Below, one piece after another: positions 25,512 to 34,991 of a DNA stretch of 64,000 nucleotides. This stretch comes from Oceanobacillus saliphilus (GTDB taxonomy: Bacteria; Bacillota; Bacilli; Bacillales; Amphibacillaceae), in assembly GCF_023522835.1 (NCBI RefSeq), contig NZ_JALCZU010000002.1:345111-409110 (forward strand), given 5' to 3'. The notes under the pieces were generated by a model that worked only from the letters and a program-made list of their open reading frames with translations, did not search any database and was not told the origin of the DNA. The position numbers were made by a program, and so were the translations under genes. Numbering within the stretch: position 1 is the stretch's first letter; every line of letters begins with the position of its first letter.

Positions 25512-26720
25512 TTAGAAAGGACGGAATTTACCTTTTTTAAGTACGATTTTTGGTCCACCAACCATAAATAGGGAACGGTCATCAACCACTTTTTTCATAG
25601 CAGCTGCTGCTTTTCCACGTATTTTATTACCATCAAGGATATTACCGATTCCATCTTTAATTCCAAGAGATGCAACAGTTCCTTTGTTGTGGAATACAAA
25701 ATCTTTCAAAGGTTGATTGCGAATCAGTGCAGCGATGTTATCTGCAGCTACGGCACCTTCTTGTGTAGCCAATTGGCCTGTTGGAGGATATGGTCTTCCA
25801 GCTTCTTTATCCATAACCCATGAACAGTCTCCAAGAATGAAGATGTTTTCTTCGCCTGGTACGCGTAGGTCAGCGTCAACGTTCACTTTACCTTTTACCA
25901 ATTCAAAGCCTGATTTTGCAAGTACTGGGTTACCAGTTACACCGCCTGTCCACACAACTGTTCCAGCTTTGATCAGTTCTTTGTCATCACCAACAATAAA
26001 TCCTTCAGCAGTACATTCTTTAATTGGAGTTCCAATTCTGAATTCCACTCCACGATCTTCAAGCGATTTTTTCGCATATGTAACAAGATCATCATCAAAC
26101 ACTGGTAAGATAGATGGAGCTGCTTCCACATTGATAATACGTGCTTTACTACGATCGATATCATATTTCTTGCAAAGTTGAGGAACTTTTTCAGCTAATT
26201 CACCTACGAATTCAATACCAGTGAATCCACCGCCGCCAACAAGAATTGTGAGGCTGTCATCACTTGGATTTTCTTCTGAAGCATATTTAGCAAACTGATA
26301 TTCAATATGCTCTGCAATCAGACGGCTTGACTCAATATCCGTAATTGCAAAAGCATGTTCTTCCATTCCCGGAATTCCAAAAGTGTTTGATACGAATCCA
26401 AGAGCGACTACTAAATAGTCATAAGTAACTTCACTATTCTCTAGGACAACACGCTGTTCGTCTCGCTTCACTTCAAGTACGCTATCATAGATTAAACGGA
26501 CCTTCTTAGGATTAACTGCATCTGTAAGCATGAAACGTGCCTGATTTGGATTAATTGTCCCTGCAGCCACTTCATGTAACCATGTACTTTCATAGTGGTA
26601 ATTATGTTTGTTGATTAGTACGATTTCCGCTTCTTCAGGTGATAGTTTTTGCGATAGTTTTCTTGTTGTAACAAGGCCTGCATAACCAGCACCAAGAACA
26701 ACGATTTTTGGTTTACTCAT
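25512..26720 (-). CDS. ndh: Type II NADH dehydrogenase (NDH-2)
   Basis: A 402-residue non-proton-pumping NADH:quinone oxidoreductase. FAD-binding GAGYAGLVTTRKL is at about 9-21, the NADH-site GGGGFTGIEFVGELAE at about 165-180, and the third nucleotide loop FILGDCSWVMD at about 300. The C-terminal tail (VGGPKIVLKKGKFRPF) provides membrane attachment. It feeds electrons to menaquinone and is the main NADH dehydrogenase in Bacilli. No clear Rex box was found upstream (a loose TTGTG/CACAA pair at 26862-26889 has wrong spacing). Confidence 0.95.
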   Translation of the reverse strand: MSKPKIVVLGAGYAGLVTTRKLSQKLSPEEAEIVLINKHNYHYESTWLHEVAAGTINPNQARFMLTDAVNPKKVRLIYDSVLEVKRDEQRVVLENSEVTYDYLVVALGFVSNTFGIPGMEEHAFAITDIESSRLIAEHIEYQFAKYASEENPSDDSLTILVGGGGFTGIEFVGELAEKVPQLCKKYDIDRSKARIINVEAAPSILPVFDDDLVTYAKKSLEDRGVEFRIGTPIKECTAEGFIVGDDKELIKAGTVVWTGGVTGNPVLAKSGFELVKGKVNVDADLRVPGEENIFILGDCSWVMDKEAGRPYPPTGQLATQEGAVAADNIAALIRNQPLKDFVFHNKGTVASLGIKDGIGNILDGNKIRGKAAAAMKKVVDDRSLFMVGGPKIVLKKGKFRPF

Positions 26721-26936
26721 AAATCATTTTCCACCTTCCATTTTTATACTGATCGGTAATTGTAAGGATTACAAGCGTTTTCAACTCGTAAAGATATTTA
26801 AAATAAGTATAAAAATCGCTTAAACCATATTAGTATAGTGTTTACATCAATATAATATCAAACTTTGTGTGAATACGCTAATAATCACAACTTTTTTCTC
26901 CAAAAATCTATCGAGTTTACATTCTCAAGAAATTCG

Positions 26937-27641
26937 TTATAGTGGTCGCACAGTGATTTCATTTACATTAACATAATCAGGCTGTGTCACTGCATAGACA
27001 ACGGCTCTCGCTATATCATCCGTTTGTAATGGAGCCCGATCGGTCGGAAGTCTATCAGAATTCCTTTCCGTTTCCACCAATCCTGGAGATATATTGGTTA
27101 CTCGGACCCCTGTTCTCGCTAATTCTTTTTCCAGTCCCATTGAAATTGCACGAACGGCGAATTTAGTAGCGCTGTATACGGTGCTTGATTTTGTAACTTC
27201 CATGCCGGAAACAGATGCAATATTAATAATATGGCCTTCAGACTTTTCAAGCATCCGAGGCAAAACAGCATTTACCCCATATAATACACCCTTAACATTC
27301 ACATCAATCATTTGACCCCATTCTTCCACTTTCCCATTTCTTACTTCCCCATTTCCTACTATGCCAGCATTATTGACGTATATATCAATGTCCCCAAAAG
27401 TTTCCAACGCCTTCTTTACCATGGAATCTACATCTGCCTGGACAGATACATCTGTTGCTATTGCATATGCTTTTCCTTTACCAGATTTGTTGATCATGTT
27501 GGCTATTTCAATCAGCTTCTCTTCTCTGCGTGCCGCAAGAATAACATTGGCACCTTCTTCTGCTAAATGCCTGGCAATTGCAGATCCAATCCCACTGCTT
27601 GCCCCGGTTATGATTGCTGTTTTCCCGCTCAGTTTTGGCAT
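26937..27641 (-). CDS. Short-chain dehydrogenase/reductase (SDR)
   Basis: A 234-residue classical SDR of the NADP-preferring YdfG-like subgroup. The cofactor motif TGASSGIGSAIA is at about 12-23, followed by the basic AARREEK that favours NADP. NNAG is at about 91, the catalytic Ser in IASVSG at about 142, and YSATK at about 155. The substrate is unknown; this subgroup often reduces 3-hydroxy acids or aldehydes. AAAGGAGG precedes the ATG. It probably stands alone. Confidence 0.93.
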   Translation of the reverse strand: MPKLSGKTAIITGASSGIGSAIARHLAEEGANVILAARREEKLIEIANMINKSGKGKAYAIATDVSVQADVDSMVKKALETFGDIDIYVNNAGIVGNGEVRNGKVEEWGQMIDVNVKGVLYGVNAVLPRMLEKSEGHIINIASVSGMEVTKSSTVYSATKFAVRAISMGLEKELARTGVRVTNISPGLVETERNSDRLPTDRAPLQTDDIARAVVYAVTQPDYVNVNEITVRPL

Positions 27642-27678
27642 CGTTCATCCTCCTTTATTCTCTGGATTTTAAAGCATT

Positions 27679-28410
27679 TTATCCTACCGCGGGTGGCACA
27701 TTAGATTCGGATTCGGTTTCAGGTTCTGGTTCAGGTGTGGGCACAGGTTCCGGTTCCGGATTAGTCGGTTTAGTTGGTTGTTCGTGATCATCCAGTTTTT
27801 CCTCTGCCTTATTCTCTTCTGTTTCCTTATCTTCTTTTGAATTCTCCACTGTTTGTTTCTTTTCGGTTGACTCTTCCTCTCGCGGCTTTTCTGCGTTTGG
27901 TTTCTTAGCCGACTCTTGTTTCGTTGTTTCTTTCTTCTTATCTCCTTTTGAATCTTGAGATGTTACCGGTTCTCTGGCGGTTTCATTAGTGCCCGTCGAT
28001 TTATTGCCTGGCTTCCAAGTAGTCGTACTTTCGGGAATATCGATGGAAAAATCAGTTGTATCCTCGTCGTTTTCCATTACTTCCGTTAATTCTTCTATGA
28101 TTGCATCCTGATCTGTGGCTTCTACTTCTATTGAAAGCATATCCAAATTCTTAAGTGCTAAGGCCCCAGCATTCCCTCTTTTTACAAAAGCTGTGGGTGT
28201 ATGTATTTTCATATTTTCATCGTATGGCGTGATTTCCAACGTCTCCACGTTCTCTTCGGTTAACACTACATCCTCTTCTTCTCCCACTTTCTTATCGTTT
28301 TCCCCATACTCATCCTTTGTAGCTTCAGCATGTTGAATACCTGCACTGACGACAAAAAGGAATGCAGTTAGTGTTAACAGATTAATAATGATCAGTTTTT
28401 TATTTTTCAT
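27679..28410 (-). CDS. Secreted acidic low-complexity protein
   Basis: A 243-residue exported protein: signal peptide (about 1-29, ending HAEA), a short folded segment (about 30-115), then a long low-complexity Lys/Glu/Thr stretch and a Pro-Glu repeat tail (PEPEPVPTPEPEPETE) of the kind that spans cell walls. There is no LPxTG sorting signal at the end. No enzyme motif was seen; a wall-spanning or surface-charge role is a guess. GGAGCGGCG precedes the ATG. It is separated from the SDR gene by only 37 bp and may be cotranscribed with it. Confidence 0.75.
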   Translation of the reverse strand: MKNKKLIIINLLTLTAFLFVVSAGIQHAEATKDEYGENDKKVGEEEDVVLTEENVETLEITPYDENMKIHTPTAFVKRGNAGALALKNLDMLSIEVEATDQDAIIEELTEVMENDEDTTDFSIDIPESTTTWKPGNKSTGTNETAREPVTSQDSKGDKKKETTKQESAKKPNAEKPREEESTEKKQTVENSKEDKETEENKAEEKLDDHEQPTKPTNPEPEPVPTPEPEPETESESNVPPAVG

Positions 28411-28602
28411 CTCGCCGCTCCTATATAATTATTTTATCAGTTACTATCAAAATTTACCATTTACTCTATTGTAAGCATTACTCGACATATATTTCAATCC
28501 TTTTTCATAGATAATCGTCCTTCTAAGTAAATTTATAAAATTAAATAGATTAAATGTCACTTATCCTATAGGAAAAAATCTATCCCTCTCTATATGCTAG
28601 AA
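28411..28602. other. Intergenic region upstream of the acidic secreted protein
   Basis: AT-rich sequence with no gene. It should hold the promoter of the minus-strand 27679-28410 gene, but no confident box is assigned. Confidence 0.4.
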
Positions 28603-28642
28603 AACTAAGGCATCCGCCAAGCTTTGGGCGAATGCCTTAGTT
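28603..28642. repeat. Hairpin of the dispersed family (aactaaggcat stem)
   Basis: aactaaggcat pairs with atgccttagtt around ccgccaagctttgggcga. It is flanked by tagaaaac on the left and ttgcc on the right, as in other copies (5863, 32763, 43799, 62913). Confidence 0.7.
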
Positions 28643-28650
28643 GCCAAAAA

Positions 28651-28684
28651 AATGCACCAGCAAATTTACACTTGCTGGTGCATT
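28651..28684. terminator. Terminator after the 28714-29145 gene
   Basis: aatgcaccagcaa pairs with ttgctggtgcatt. On the minus strand the stem is followed by TTTTTTT. It lies downstream of the 143-aa protein gene. Confidence 0.85.
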
Positions 28685-28713
28685 TCATTATTAGACTATG
28701 GAAAGATTTATGC

Positions 28714-29145
28714 TTACACCGTCTTTTTCTTGTTGGAAAATGCTTTTCCTCTTTCCATCCATTTCTGCTTTGCTTCTTTCCTTCTGTTTAACTCTGTTTC
28801 AGCAAGGGCAGGAAAATCATTTTCAGCAAAATCCTGAACTTTTTCCCAGTTAGAAAAAAAGAGAACCTTTACTTCTTTCGAGCCGTCATCCATACGTCTA
28901 TTATTTAAGCAGACGCCAAAGATTCTATCTGATTTTGAAAGCATACGATCAAAAATTGCAGGCTGCTTATCCTGATTTCGGTACAGCTCGTGGACTTTTC
29001 CCATATAATTTGAATTGTAATCTCCGAATGCAGCATCGCTATCGATGCACTTACTACTGTGATATACTTTTTTGTTACTTGCATAGATCCAAATCAATGT
29101 ACCATAAACTAAGTTTTCCTTCGTACTTACGATAACTTTCTTCAT
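28714..29145 (-). CDS. 143-aa protein of unknown function
   Basis: A 143-residue cytoplasmic protein. The start at 29145 is chosen because AAGGATG lies 10 bases before it; the frame extends to a TTG at 29199 without a site. Notable features are WIYASNKKVYHSSKCIDSD with one Cys, a Phe/Asp-rich centre and a Lys/Arg-rich end (KKKTV). The basic tail could contact nucleic acid. No family was recognised. It lies 157 bp downstream of topB on the same strand and ends at a terminator. Confidence 0.65.
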   Translation of the reverse strand: MKKVIVSTKENLVYGTLIWIYASNKKVYHSSKCIDSDAAFGDYNSNYMGKVHELYRNQDKQPAIFDRMLSKSDRIFGVCLNNRRMDDGSKEVKVLFFSNWEKVQDFAENDFPALAETELNRRKEAKQKWMERGKAFSNKKKTV

Positions 29146-29302
29146 GAATGTATCATCCTTATTTTGAGGAGAATTAGCATCGTAAATATAATTCTTCAAG
29201 ATATCCGTTTATTGAATTATGCTACCTCTACTATTAAGTATACACCAATTTCAAAGTAAAAACTTAAAAACTTTCCCGATACACTTTCATTACACTAGAT
29301 AA

Positions 29303-31462
29303 TCATTTAGAAAAATCCATTTTCCAACTATAATAATCATTTTCGGAATTTTTCTCATAGCTTAAGTAAGCATTAAATTTTTTACCGTTTTTGCTTGTTA
29401 ATCCCTTAACATATGCTTTATTATTTTTCAACAGATCCTTAACCATTGTTTTTGTCGGCTTCTTCCGCATTGTTGCAAGGAATTTATCATTCTTCCATAC
29501 TACAAATTTACAGCCGTTTTTCCAATTACTGCAGCCAAAGCTTTTATATCCATCTGTTATTTTACCACCACATTGCGGACAAGTTCCAAGTACTTCATTG
29601 GTTGTTCTAGTCGATTTGACCTCTTTAATAGTAATAGTTTCACCATTTTTGATTGTTTCCACAGACTTCGTTGTAAATTGGAAAACTAGATTTAAAAATT
29701 CTTTTTTGCTTGCTTTTCCTTTTTGGATATCTGACAGTGCTTTTTCCAGACGCCCGGTAAATTCCAAATCAAATAAATCCTTTACAGGGAATGTCTCTAC
29801 AAGCCGTTTTCCAAGATCCGTGCATAATAGATTTTTAGATTCTGTATCAATATAGCCAACATCCTTGAGTTTTTTGATTGTCTCTGCTCTTGTTGCAGGA
29901 GTGCCGATACTGAATCCGGTTAAAATACTACCCATTAAGTCTTCGTTATCATCTTCCTTATAGCTCTTCCCGCATGTTTCCATAACTCGAAGCAGTGTTC
30001 GTTCCGTATGGTGCTTTGGGGGTTTTGTTACATGAGACGTGACTTCTGAATCTATCAAACTGACATTGTCATCCACTTCAACGAGTGGTAATAATGTATC
30101 TTTTGACTGAATTTTTTCGACCTTTTTCCATCCTTCTATAAGCTGCACTTTTCCTTTTGAAACAAAAACACCCCGCAGCTCGTCACCTTCCATTTTAGTA
30201 ATCAGCTTTGTTTCTTCATATTCGGCAATTGGCATAAATTGCATAATAAAACGATTCTTAATGGCTGTATAAACGATATTTTCATCAGCGGCAAGCCGTT
30301 TCGGCTTTATGTAAGTCGGAATAATGGCACTATGGCTCTCCACTTTTGCATTGTTAAAGATTCTTTTTGATTTCATAAATTTTATTTCATCTTTGTAAGG
30401 CAAATCTTCCGTATGGGTTTTCAAAACATTCGCTGTCTTACCAACAAGGCTTTCTTCCAGGGCCATACTCGAAGTCCTTGGGTATGTGATCAACTTTTTC
30501 TCATAAAGTGATTGTGCCACTTTCAATACTTTGTCCGATGTCCATCCCTTAAATTTATTGGTTATATATCCCTGCAGGTTAGAAAGATTAAATAAGAACG
30601 GCGGAAATTCTTTCTTTTTCTCCACCTGTTTATCGGTGATCTGTGCCTGCCTGTTTTGAATGATTTCATGAATATCATCGAGTATGGCACGTTTCTTGAA
30701 TTTTTCTTCTTTGTCTTCTATATAGGTACCTTCGTATTCCTTATTGTTCTCTGTCTGAAAGGTAGCTTTTAACTTAAAATAATCCTCCGGCTTAAAATTT
30801 TCAATTTCCTTATCCCGGTCATAGATTATTTTTAACGTTGGCAATAAGACCCTGCCGATGTTCAAAGCTTTCCCCTTTCCTTTTTGATATTTCAAGGTAG
30901 CTACTGAAGTTAAATTAATACCAATCACCCAATCGGCCCACTGCCTACTGATTCCCGCATCCCGCAATGGTTTCATCGACGTATTTGATTTTATTGTTTC
31001 CAGTCCTTGTAAGACTTCCGTTTGCGTCCATTCATTTAACAGAAGACGATACACTTCGGCCTTTGGTTTTAACCCACCACGGTAAATAATGCTATCCCCG
31101 ATCAACTGACCTTCACGATCATAATCACATGCAGAAATGATCGCATCGACATCATTTCGTTTCATAAGAAATTGAATTGTCTTCAACTGCTTCGCTGCTC
31201 CTGAATCTGACTGGGCTCGATTTCGAGGATTGCTTTTTACTTTATATTTGAATTCTGAAGGGATAAATGGAAAGTTATCCATTTTCCAGCTTTTCATTTT
31301 GCTATCATAGTCTTTGGCATCATACAGTTCAACAAGGTGGCCGAATGCCCATGTAATAATGTGGCCGTTCCCTTCAAAATAGCCATCTTTTTTTGTTTTA
31401 ATTTTTAATGCGTCTGCAATATTTTTTGCAACGGATGGTTTTTCTGCGAGTATTAGTTTCAT
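29303..31462 (-). CDS. topB: DNA topoisomerase III
   Basis: A 719-residue type IA topoisomerase. It has an N-terminal Toprim domain (MKLILAEKPSVAKNIA, DYDREGQ at 113-119), the catalytic Tyr327 in LITYPRTSS, the GIGTPATR-like motif (here SIGTPATRAETIKKL), and a C-terminal zinc finger (CPQCGG ... CSNWKNGC). It passes single strands and separates replication or recombination intermediates. Length fits B. subtilis TopB (about 727). GGAGGTTGAC precedes the ATG. A decayed copy of the first 340 bp lies 1.6 kb upstream at 33078-33425. Confidence 0.95.
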   Translation of the reverse strand: MKLILAEKPSVAKNIADALKIKTKKDGYFEGNGHIITWAFGHLVELYDAKDYDSKMKSWKMDNFPFIPSEFKYKVKSNPRNRAQSDSGAAKQLKTIQFLMKRNDVDAIISACDYDREGQLIGDSIIYRGGLKPKAEVYRLLLNEWTQTEVLQGLETIKSNTSMKPLRDAGISRQWADWVIGINLTSVATLKYQKGKGKALNIGRVLLPTLKIIYDRDKEIENFKPEDYFKLKATFQTENNKEYEGTYIEDKEEKFKKRAILDDIHEIIQNRQAQITDKQVEKKKEFPPFLFNLSNLQGYITNKFKGWTSDKVLKVAQSLYEKKLITYPRTSSMALEESLVGKTANVLKTHTEDLPYKDEIKFMKSKRIFNNAKVESHSAIIPTYIKPKRLAADENIVYTAIKNRFIMQFMPIAEYEETKLITKMEGDELRGVFVSKGKVQLIEGWKKVEKIQSKDTLLPLVEVDDNVSLIDSEVTSHVTKPPKHHTERTLLRVMETCGKSYKEDDNEDLMGSILTGFSIGTPATRAETIKKLKDVGYIDTESKNLLCTDLGKRLVETFPVKDLFDLEFTGRLEKALSDIQKGKASKKEFLNLVFQFTTKSVETIKNGETITIKEVKSTRTTNEVLGTCPQCGGKITDGYKSFGCSNWKNGCKFVVWKNDKFLATMRKKPTKTMVKDLLKNNKAYVKGLTSKNGKKFNAYLSYEKNSENDYYSWKMDFSK

Positions 31463-31479
31463 AAGTCAACCTCCAAATA

Positions 31480-31527
31480 AAAAACGCACGTTCGTTTATT
31501 TAATTATAAACGATGGCGTGTGTTTTT
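31480..31527. promoter_or_regulatory. Inverted repeat upstream of topB
   Basis: aaaacgcacgttcgttta and taaacgatggcgtgtgtttt pair with two mismatches around ttatttaatta. It lies 18 bp before the topB start, so it is either an operator or a leader hairpin; it has terminator-like A/T flanks. Confidence 0.5.
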
Positions 31528-32045
31528 GAAACAGCATTTCCCTATATTTCTTTTACTCAATCAACTATATTCCTCTCGTTTAGGAGAAAAATGCTAAACA
31601 ATAGACTCACAATAATATTATCGTTTTCATGATAACCCTTCTTTTTCATCAATTAAAACGTTTGTTCTTTCATTCTCATATATGTGGAATCTTTTCTAAT
31701 CTGATTTGCTTGGGAAGGGAAGTGCGGAGAATGCATAATTATAGGGGTGTGGTGTAACAGGGTATATTTGCTACATCATTGTTCAAGACCTCTTTGTCTT
31801 AGCTTACATGCAGGAAATCCCCCACAGCCACTGCCTTTTTTACGCATTGCACTTTAAAAATATTCGGTTATAATACTTTTTACTCTAAAGGTACCATGGG
31901 CATTAGTGGTATCAATAATAACTCCATAACTCCCTATTTTATGTGGCATTTTCTCCAGAAAGGGCGACACTATTATATTATCAACCAAGTTACTACCTTC
32001 GTTTTCCGACCGATTAATACGCTTTACAAGTAAACACCTGAAATT
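31528..32045. other. Intergenic region with remnants
   Basis: No gene seen. The segment at 31912-31945, read in reverse (atagggagttatgg...), resembles 32603-32630, so an inverted repeat flanks the zinc-ribbon gene at 32046-32498. Confidence 0.4.
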
Positions 32046-32498
32046 TTAATTAAACGGTACGATTACTTCAAGCTGTTGATTGTTCTCTTCTCTTTTCTTT
32101 TTATAATCCTCAAATGAAAGATAGAAATCTTCCGGAGGATTGCCGGCAAGAGTTTTAAAAACACCATTCTTAAAAAGTACAAAATAACTATTTTCTATAT
32201 CGACACCTTCCTCAGAAAGTGCTTCAATATTTTTAGTTATTTCTTCGCTTGATAAGTGACGCTGAAAAAAATTGCGCGTTCCTGTTCCGTCCTGTTTTCT
32301 CACTAGACATACACCATGACCTTTATATTCATTTTCCTGATATACTGGTTCATTTCCATTCAAGTAATCAAATGTTCTACTACAAGAGTAGCCACAACGA
32401 TAACATAAAATGAATTTTTCACCTGTTTTATAATAATCATCTTTCGTCGCACAACAATTACAATGGGGACAGGAGATTGCTGAATAAGTAGATGCCAT
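32046..32498 (-). CDS. Zinc-ribbon protein of unknown function
   Basis: A 150-residue protein with an N-terminal zinc ribbon of two Cys pairs (CPHCNCC at 10-16, CYRCGYSC at 32-39), then a charged region with an unassigned alpha/beta pattern (YFVLFKNGVFKTLAGNPPEDFYLSFEDYKKKRE). The end is hydrophilic. AAAGGAG is 10 bases before the ATG. It stands alone between topB and the topB fragment, and short inverted repeats lie on both sides, so it could have come in with a mobile segment (inferred). No family was recognised. Confidence 0.7.
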   Translation of the reverse strand: MASTYSAISCPHCNCCATKDDYYKTGEKFILCYRCGYSCSRTFDYLNGNEPVYQENEYKGHGVCLVRKQDGTGTRNFFQRHLSSEEITKNIEALSEEGVDIENSYFVLFKNGVFKTLAGNPPEDFYLSFEDYKKKREENNQQLEVIVPFN

Positions 32499-33077
32499 TG
32501 CATTCGCTCCTTTTAATATTTTTAGGAATTAGAAAATAAGATTCAAAAAAATGGGGATTTCCACTGATCACTTTCAAAAGAGAAGATTTCATTGAAGGTC
32601 TATTTATAGGGAGTTATGAGGTTGTTGATATTTTATAATAATTCGGACAATAATACAAGCACGAAATTATGCCGCCCTGTCATCACGGTCCACTTTAAAT
32701 GCCGGAAATTCAATGGGCCGATCCCCAGTTGTAGCACCAAACAAGAAGTGTTGACGAGACATTAGCATTCGCCATGCTTTTGGGTGAATGCCTTAGTTGC
32801 ACTTATTAAGAAAGAAGTATATCAAAACTTTCTTAAGTGCCAATCAAATAACTAAAGCGGATAACTGTTATCTGCTTTATGAACAATATCCCATAAATTT
32901 TATTAATGCAAATAGAAGACCAAATTTATTCTATCTCTCTTATTTGTACCTTACAATTATGTTAGACATACGGTTAATAAAGAAAATCGTAAAAATAGCT
33001 TGAAAGTCTAGTGTTTTTTAGGATTTTATAGCAACAACAACAATTAGTTACACAGTTATCTAACTAATGATAACTTA
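32499..33077. other. Gene-poor region between the zinc-ribbon gene and the topB fragment
   Basis: It contains a copy of the dispersed hairpin (agcattcgccatgcttttgggtgaatgccttagttgca, about 32763-32798). A 31-codon minus-strand frame (32667-32762, MSRQHFLFGATTGDRPIEF...) reads like a real protein start but has no ribosome site, so it may be a gene remnant. No gene is called. Confidence 0.4.
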
Positions 33078-33425
33078 ACGATTATAATCACATGCAGAAG
33101 TGATTCATTGCATCATTTCGTTTCATGAGAAATTGAATTGTCTGCAACTGCTTCGCTGCCCCTGAATCTGATTGTGCTCTATTTCGGGGGTTGCTTTTCA
33201 CTTTATATTTGAATTCTGAAGGGATAAAAGGAAAGTTATCCATTTTCCAGCTTTTCAATTTACTGTCATAGTCTTTGGCATCATACAGTTCAACAAGGTT
33301 GCCGAATGCCTTTGTAATAATATGGCCGTTCCCTTCAAAATAGCCATCTTTTTTCGTTTTAATTTTCAATGCGTCTGCAATTTTTTTTTTGCAACGGATG
33401 GTTTTTCTGCGAGTATTAGTTTCAT
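33078..33425 (-). pseudogene. topB: Truncated, frameshifted duplicate of topB 5' end
   Basis: Reading from the ATG at 33425, the first about 115 codons of topB are repeated with roughly 94 percent nucleotide identity. A run of ten T bases (two more than topB has, counting its interrupting A) breaks the frame after about codon 15, and a 2-base loss breaks it again near codon 103. The homology stops at about 33078, where topB continues with DYDREGQ. Hence no Toprim or catalytic Tyr and no function. It shares the intact topB orientation, so it looks like a decayed tandem duplication with a 1.6-kb insert. Confidence 0.9.
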
Positions 33426-33606
33426 TTGGTAATCACCAATTCTACTTGAGATATGGAGGAGGAAAATAGTTATGGCAGAGGAGTGACTTTCCTTTAATAT
33501 TCTGCATAACTTTACTCCGTTACAAACATTCGTTCGATTGCTTATCTATGAAAATAGCATCTATCTCTGTAAGTTTACTTTTTACTGCAATAGGACAAGA
33601 GCATTA

Positions 33607-34791
33607 TTATTGCTTTAATTTTTTGGCGAGTGGGTAGACACCCAGACTTTGTATAACCAATGATAAGAGCACTGCGGCAAAGGTTAATGAAACAAGAATA
33701 GCATCATGATCAGCTACAGCTTCAAATCCAAGTAGCAGTGCCACAGACATCGTACCTTTAATGCCAGACCATGTAACCAGCGCAGTGTCTTTTGATGAAA
33801 TGTTATGTCTCCAGACTGGGACTGCCACCGTAAGTCCCTTTAGTACAATAAGCCTCGCTATTAATGAGAAAATGAAAATAATAATAGCTAATATCCATTC
33901 AGAAAACAATAAATAATCTGCAGCCTGAATCCCGATCAGCAAAAAAATGAGTGATAATACAGAAGGTTCAACTACATTCCAAAACCCATCGAGCGAATCC
34001 CGGAAATGGTCTTCTTTGATATTTCTGCCAAACTCAAATGATAACATGAAACCCGCGGTTACTGTGGACAGTACTCCGGAGACACCTATCCCTTCCCCCA
34101 GATAAAAGCTCCCATATGCGACAATAATACTCAGCATCACTTGATATTCTCGATGCTTGGAGTAGTGTACCGCTTTACTCAAAATCCAGCCAAATAGTAT
34201 GCCAAGGATAATTCCTCCAATCGTGACATATAAAAATTCAGCAATAAAGTAACCAAATGAAAAGCTTTTATGATGAGTAAACATTTCCAGTAATACAGTG
34301 AATACTACGATACTTGTCCCGTCATTGATTAGCGATTCCCCCTCTACAATATCCGCAATTTTCTCGTCACTTAATGATTGTTTCAAAATGGAAACGACTG
34401 AAACTGGATCTGTAGGAGCAAGAATCGAAGCAATTAGCAATGCTGCTATAAAGGGTAACTGTATAAACAAATTTCCTGCTAAATAGATAGTTGTCCCAAG
34501 TATTAATACTGTAAGGAGCAATCCAAACGTCCCTAATGTGCAAATAATCCATTTATATTTTTTAAAATGTCCAAGTGGAAAACGATATGCAGAAACAAAC
34601 ATCAACGCAGGTATGAAAACATTAAATATCATCTCTTTAGTGATTGCTATATCATCAAAATAAGGAATGATAGTTAGAACTAATCCCAAAAGCACCAAAA
34701 CAACTGGAACTGGAAAGAATTTTTGCTTTTTATCTACGGAAAAAATAATGTAACCAATAACCAATAAAATCCATACTTGGTGAACGCTCAA
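33607..34791 (-). CDS. CPA1-family Na+(K+)/H+ antiporter (NhaP type)
   Basis: A 394-residue protein with about 12 membrane helices and no large C-terminal domain. Typical CPA1 motifs are ILAPTDPVSVV with the TD helix break and EGESLINDGTSIVVF with the ND ion-binding pair, followed by SGVLSTVTAGFM and TWSGIKGTMSVALLL. It exports Na+ or K+ in exchange for H+, which fits the potassium channel and salt-stress context. TTG start behind GGGAGGGAG. It appears to be a single transcription unit. Confidence 0.92.
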   Translation of the reverse strand: MSVHQVWILLVIGYIIFSVDKKQKFFPVPVVLVLLGLVLTIIPYFDDIAITKEMIFNVFIPALMFVSAYRFPLGHFKKYKWIICTLGTFGLLLTVLILGTTIYLAGNLFIQLPFIAALLIASILAPTDPVSVVSILKQSLSDEKIADIVEGESLINDGTSIVVFTVLLEMFTHHKSFSFGYFIAEFLYVTIGGIILGILFGWILSKAVHYSKHREYQVMLSIIVAYGSFYLGEGIGVSGVLSTVTAGFMLSFEFGRNIKEDHFRDSLDGFWNVVEPSVLSLIFLLIGIQAADYLLFSEWILAIIIFIFSLIARLIVLKGLTVAVPVWRHNISSKDTALVTWSGIKGTMSVALLLGFEAVADHDAILVSLTFAAVLLSLVIQSLGVYPLAKKLKQ

Positions 34792-34876
34792 TGTTGTCTC
34801 TCCCTCCCGTTTTACTGGTTACTTCCCGTGTTGGTTTCGTATGAAACAAAGCTGTATGTATTAACTTGAGAAAGTA

Positions 34877-34924
34877 AAAAAGCACGTTCAGCAAATGCTG
34901 ATAACAGCTATCTGTCGAACGTGC
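34877..34924 (-). terminator. Terminator of the TetR/Spx-like operon
   Basis: gcacgttc and gaacgtgc close a stem with an inner hairpin; on the minus strand TTTTTTAC follows. It lies about 70 bp after the Spx-like gene. Confidence 0.8.
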
Positions 34925-34991
34925 CTATTCTACCAATTCAGGTTAGAGATACTAAGGGATTACATAGATTTTCACATTGCATCTGACCTGA

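Noticed and set aside
26862-26889. Possible Rex operator upstream of ndh (TTGTG ... CACAA)
   Set aside because: The two halves are about 8 bases too far apart for the Rex consensus and the inner bases do not match.
32667-32762. 31-codon minus-strand frame starting MSRQHFLFG
   Set aside because: Reads protein-like but lacks a ribosome site and is short; kept only as a possible remnant in the region description.
32797-33003. 68-codon plus-strand open frame
   Set aside because: No ribosome site and unlikely composition (Ile/Tyr/Lys-rich AT-driven); probably chance in AT-rich DNA.
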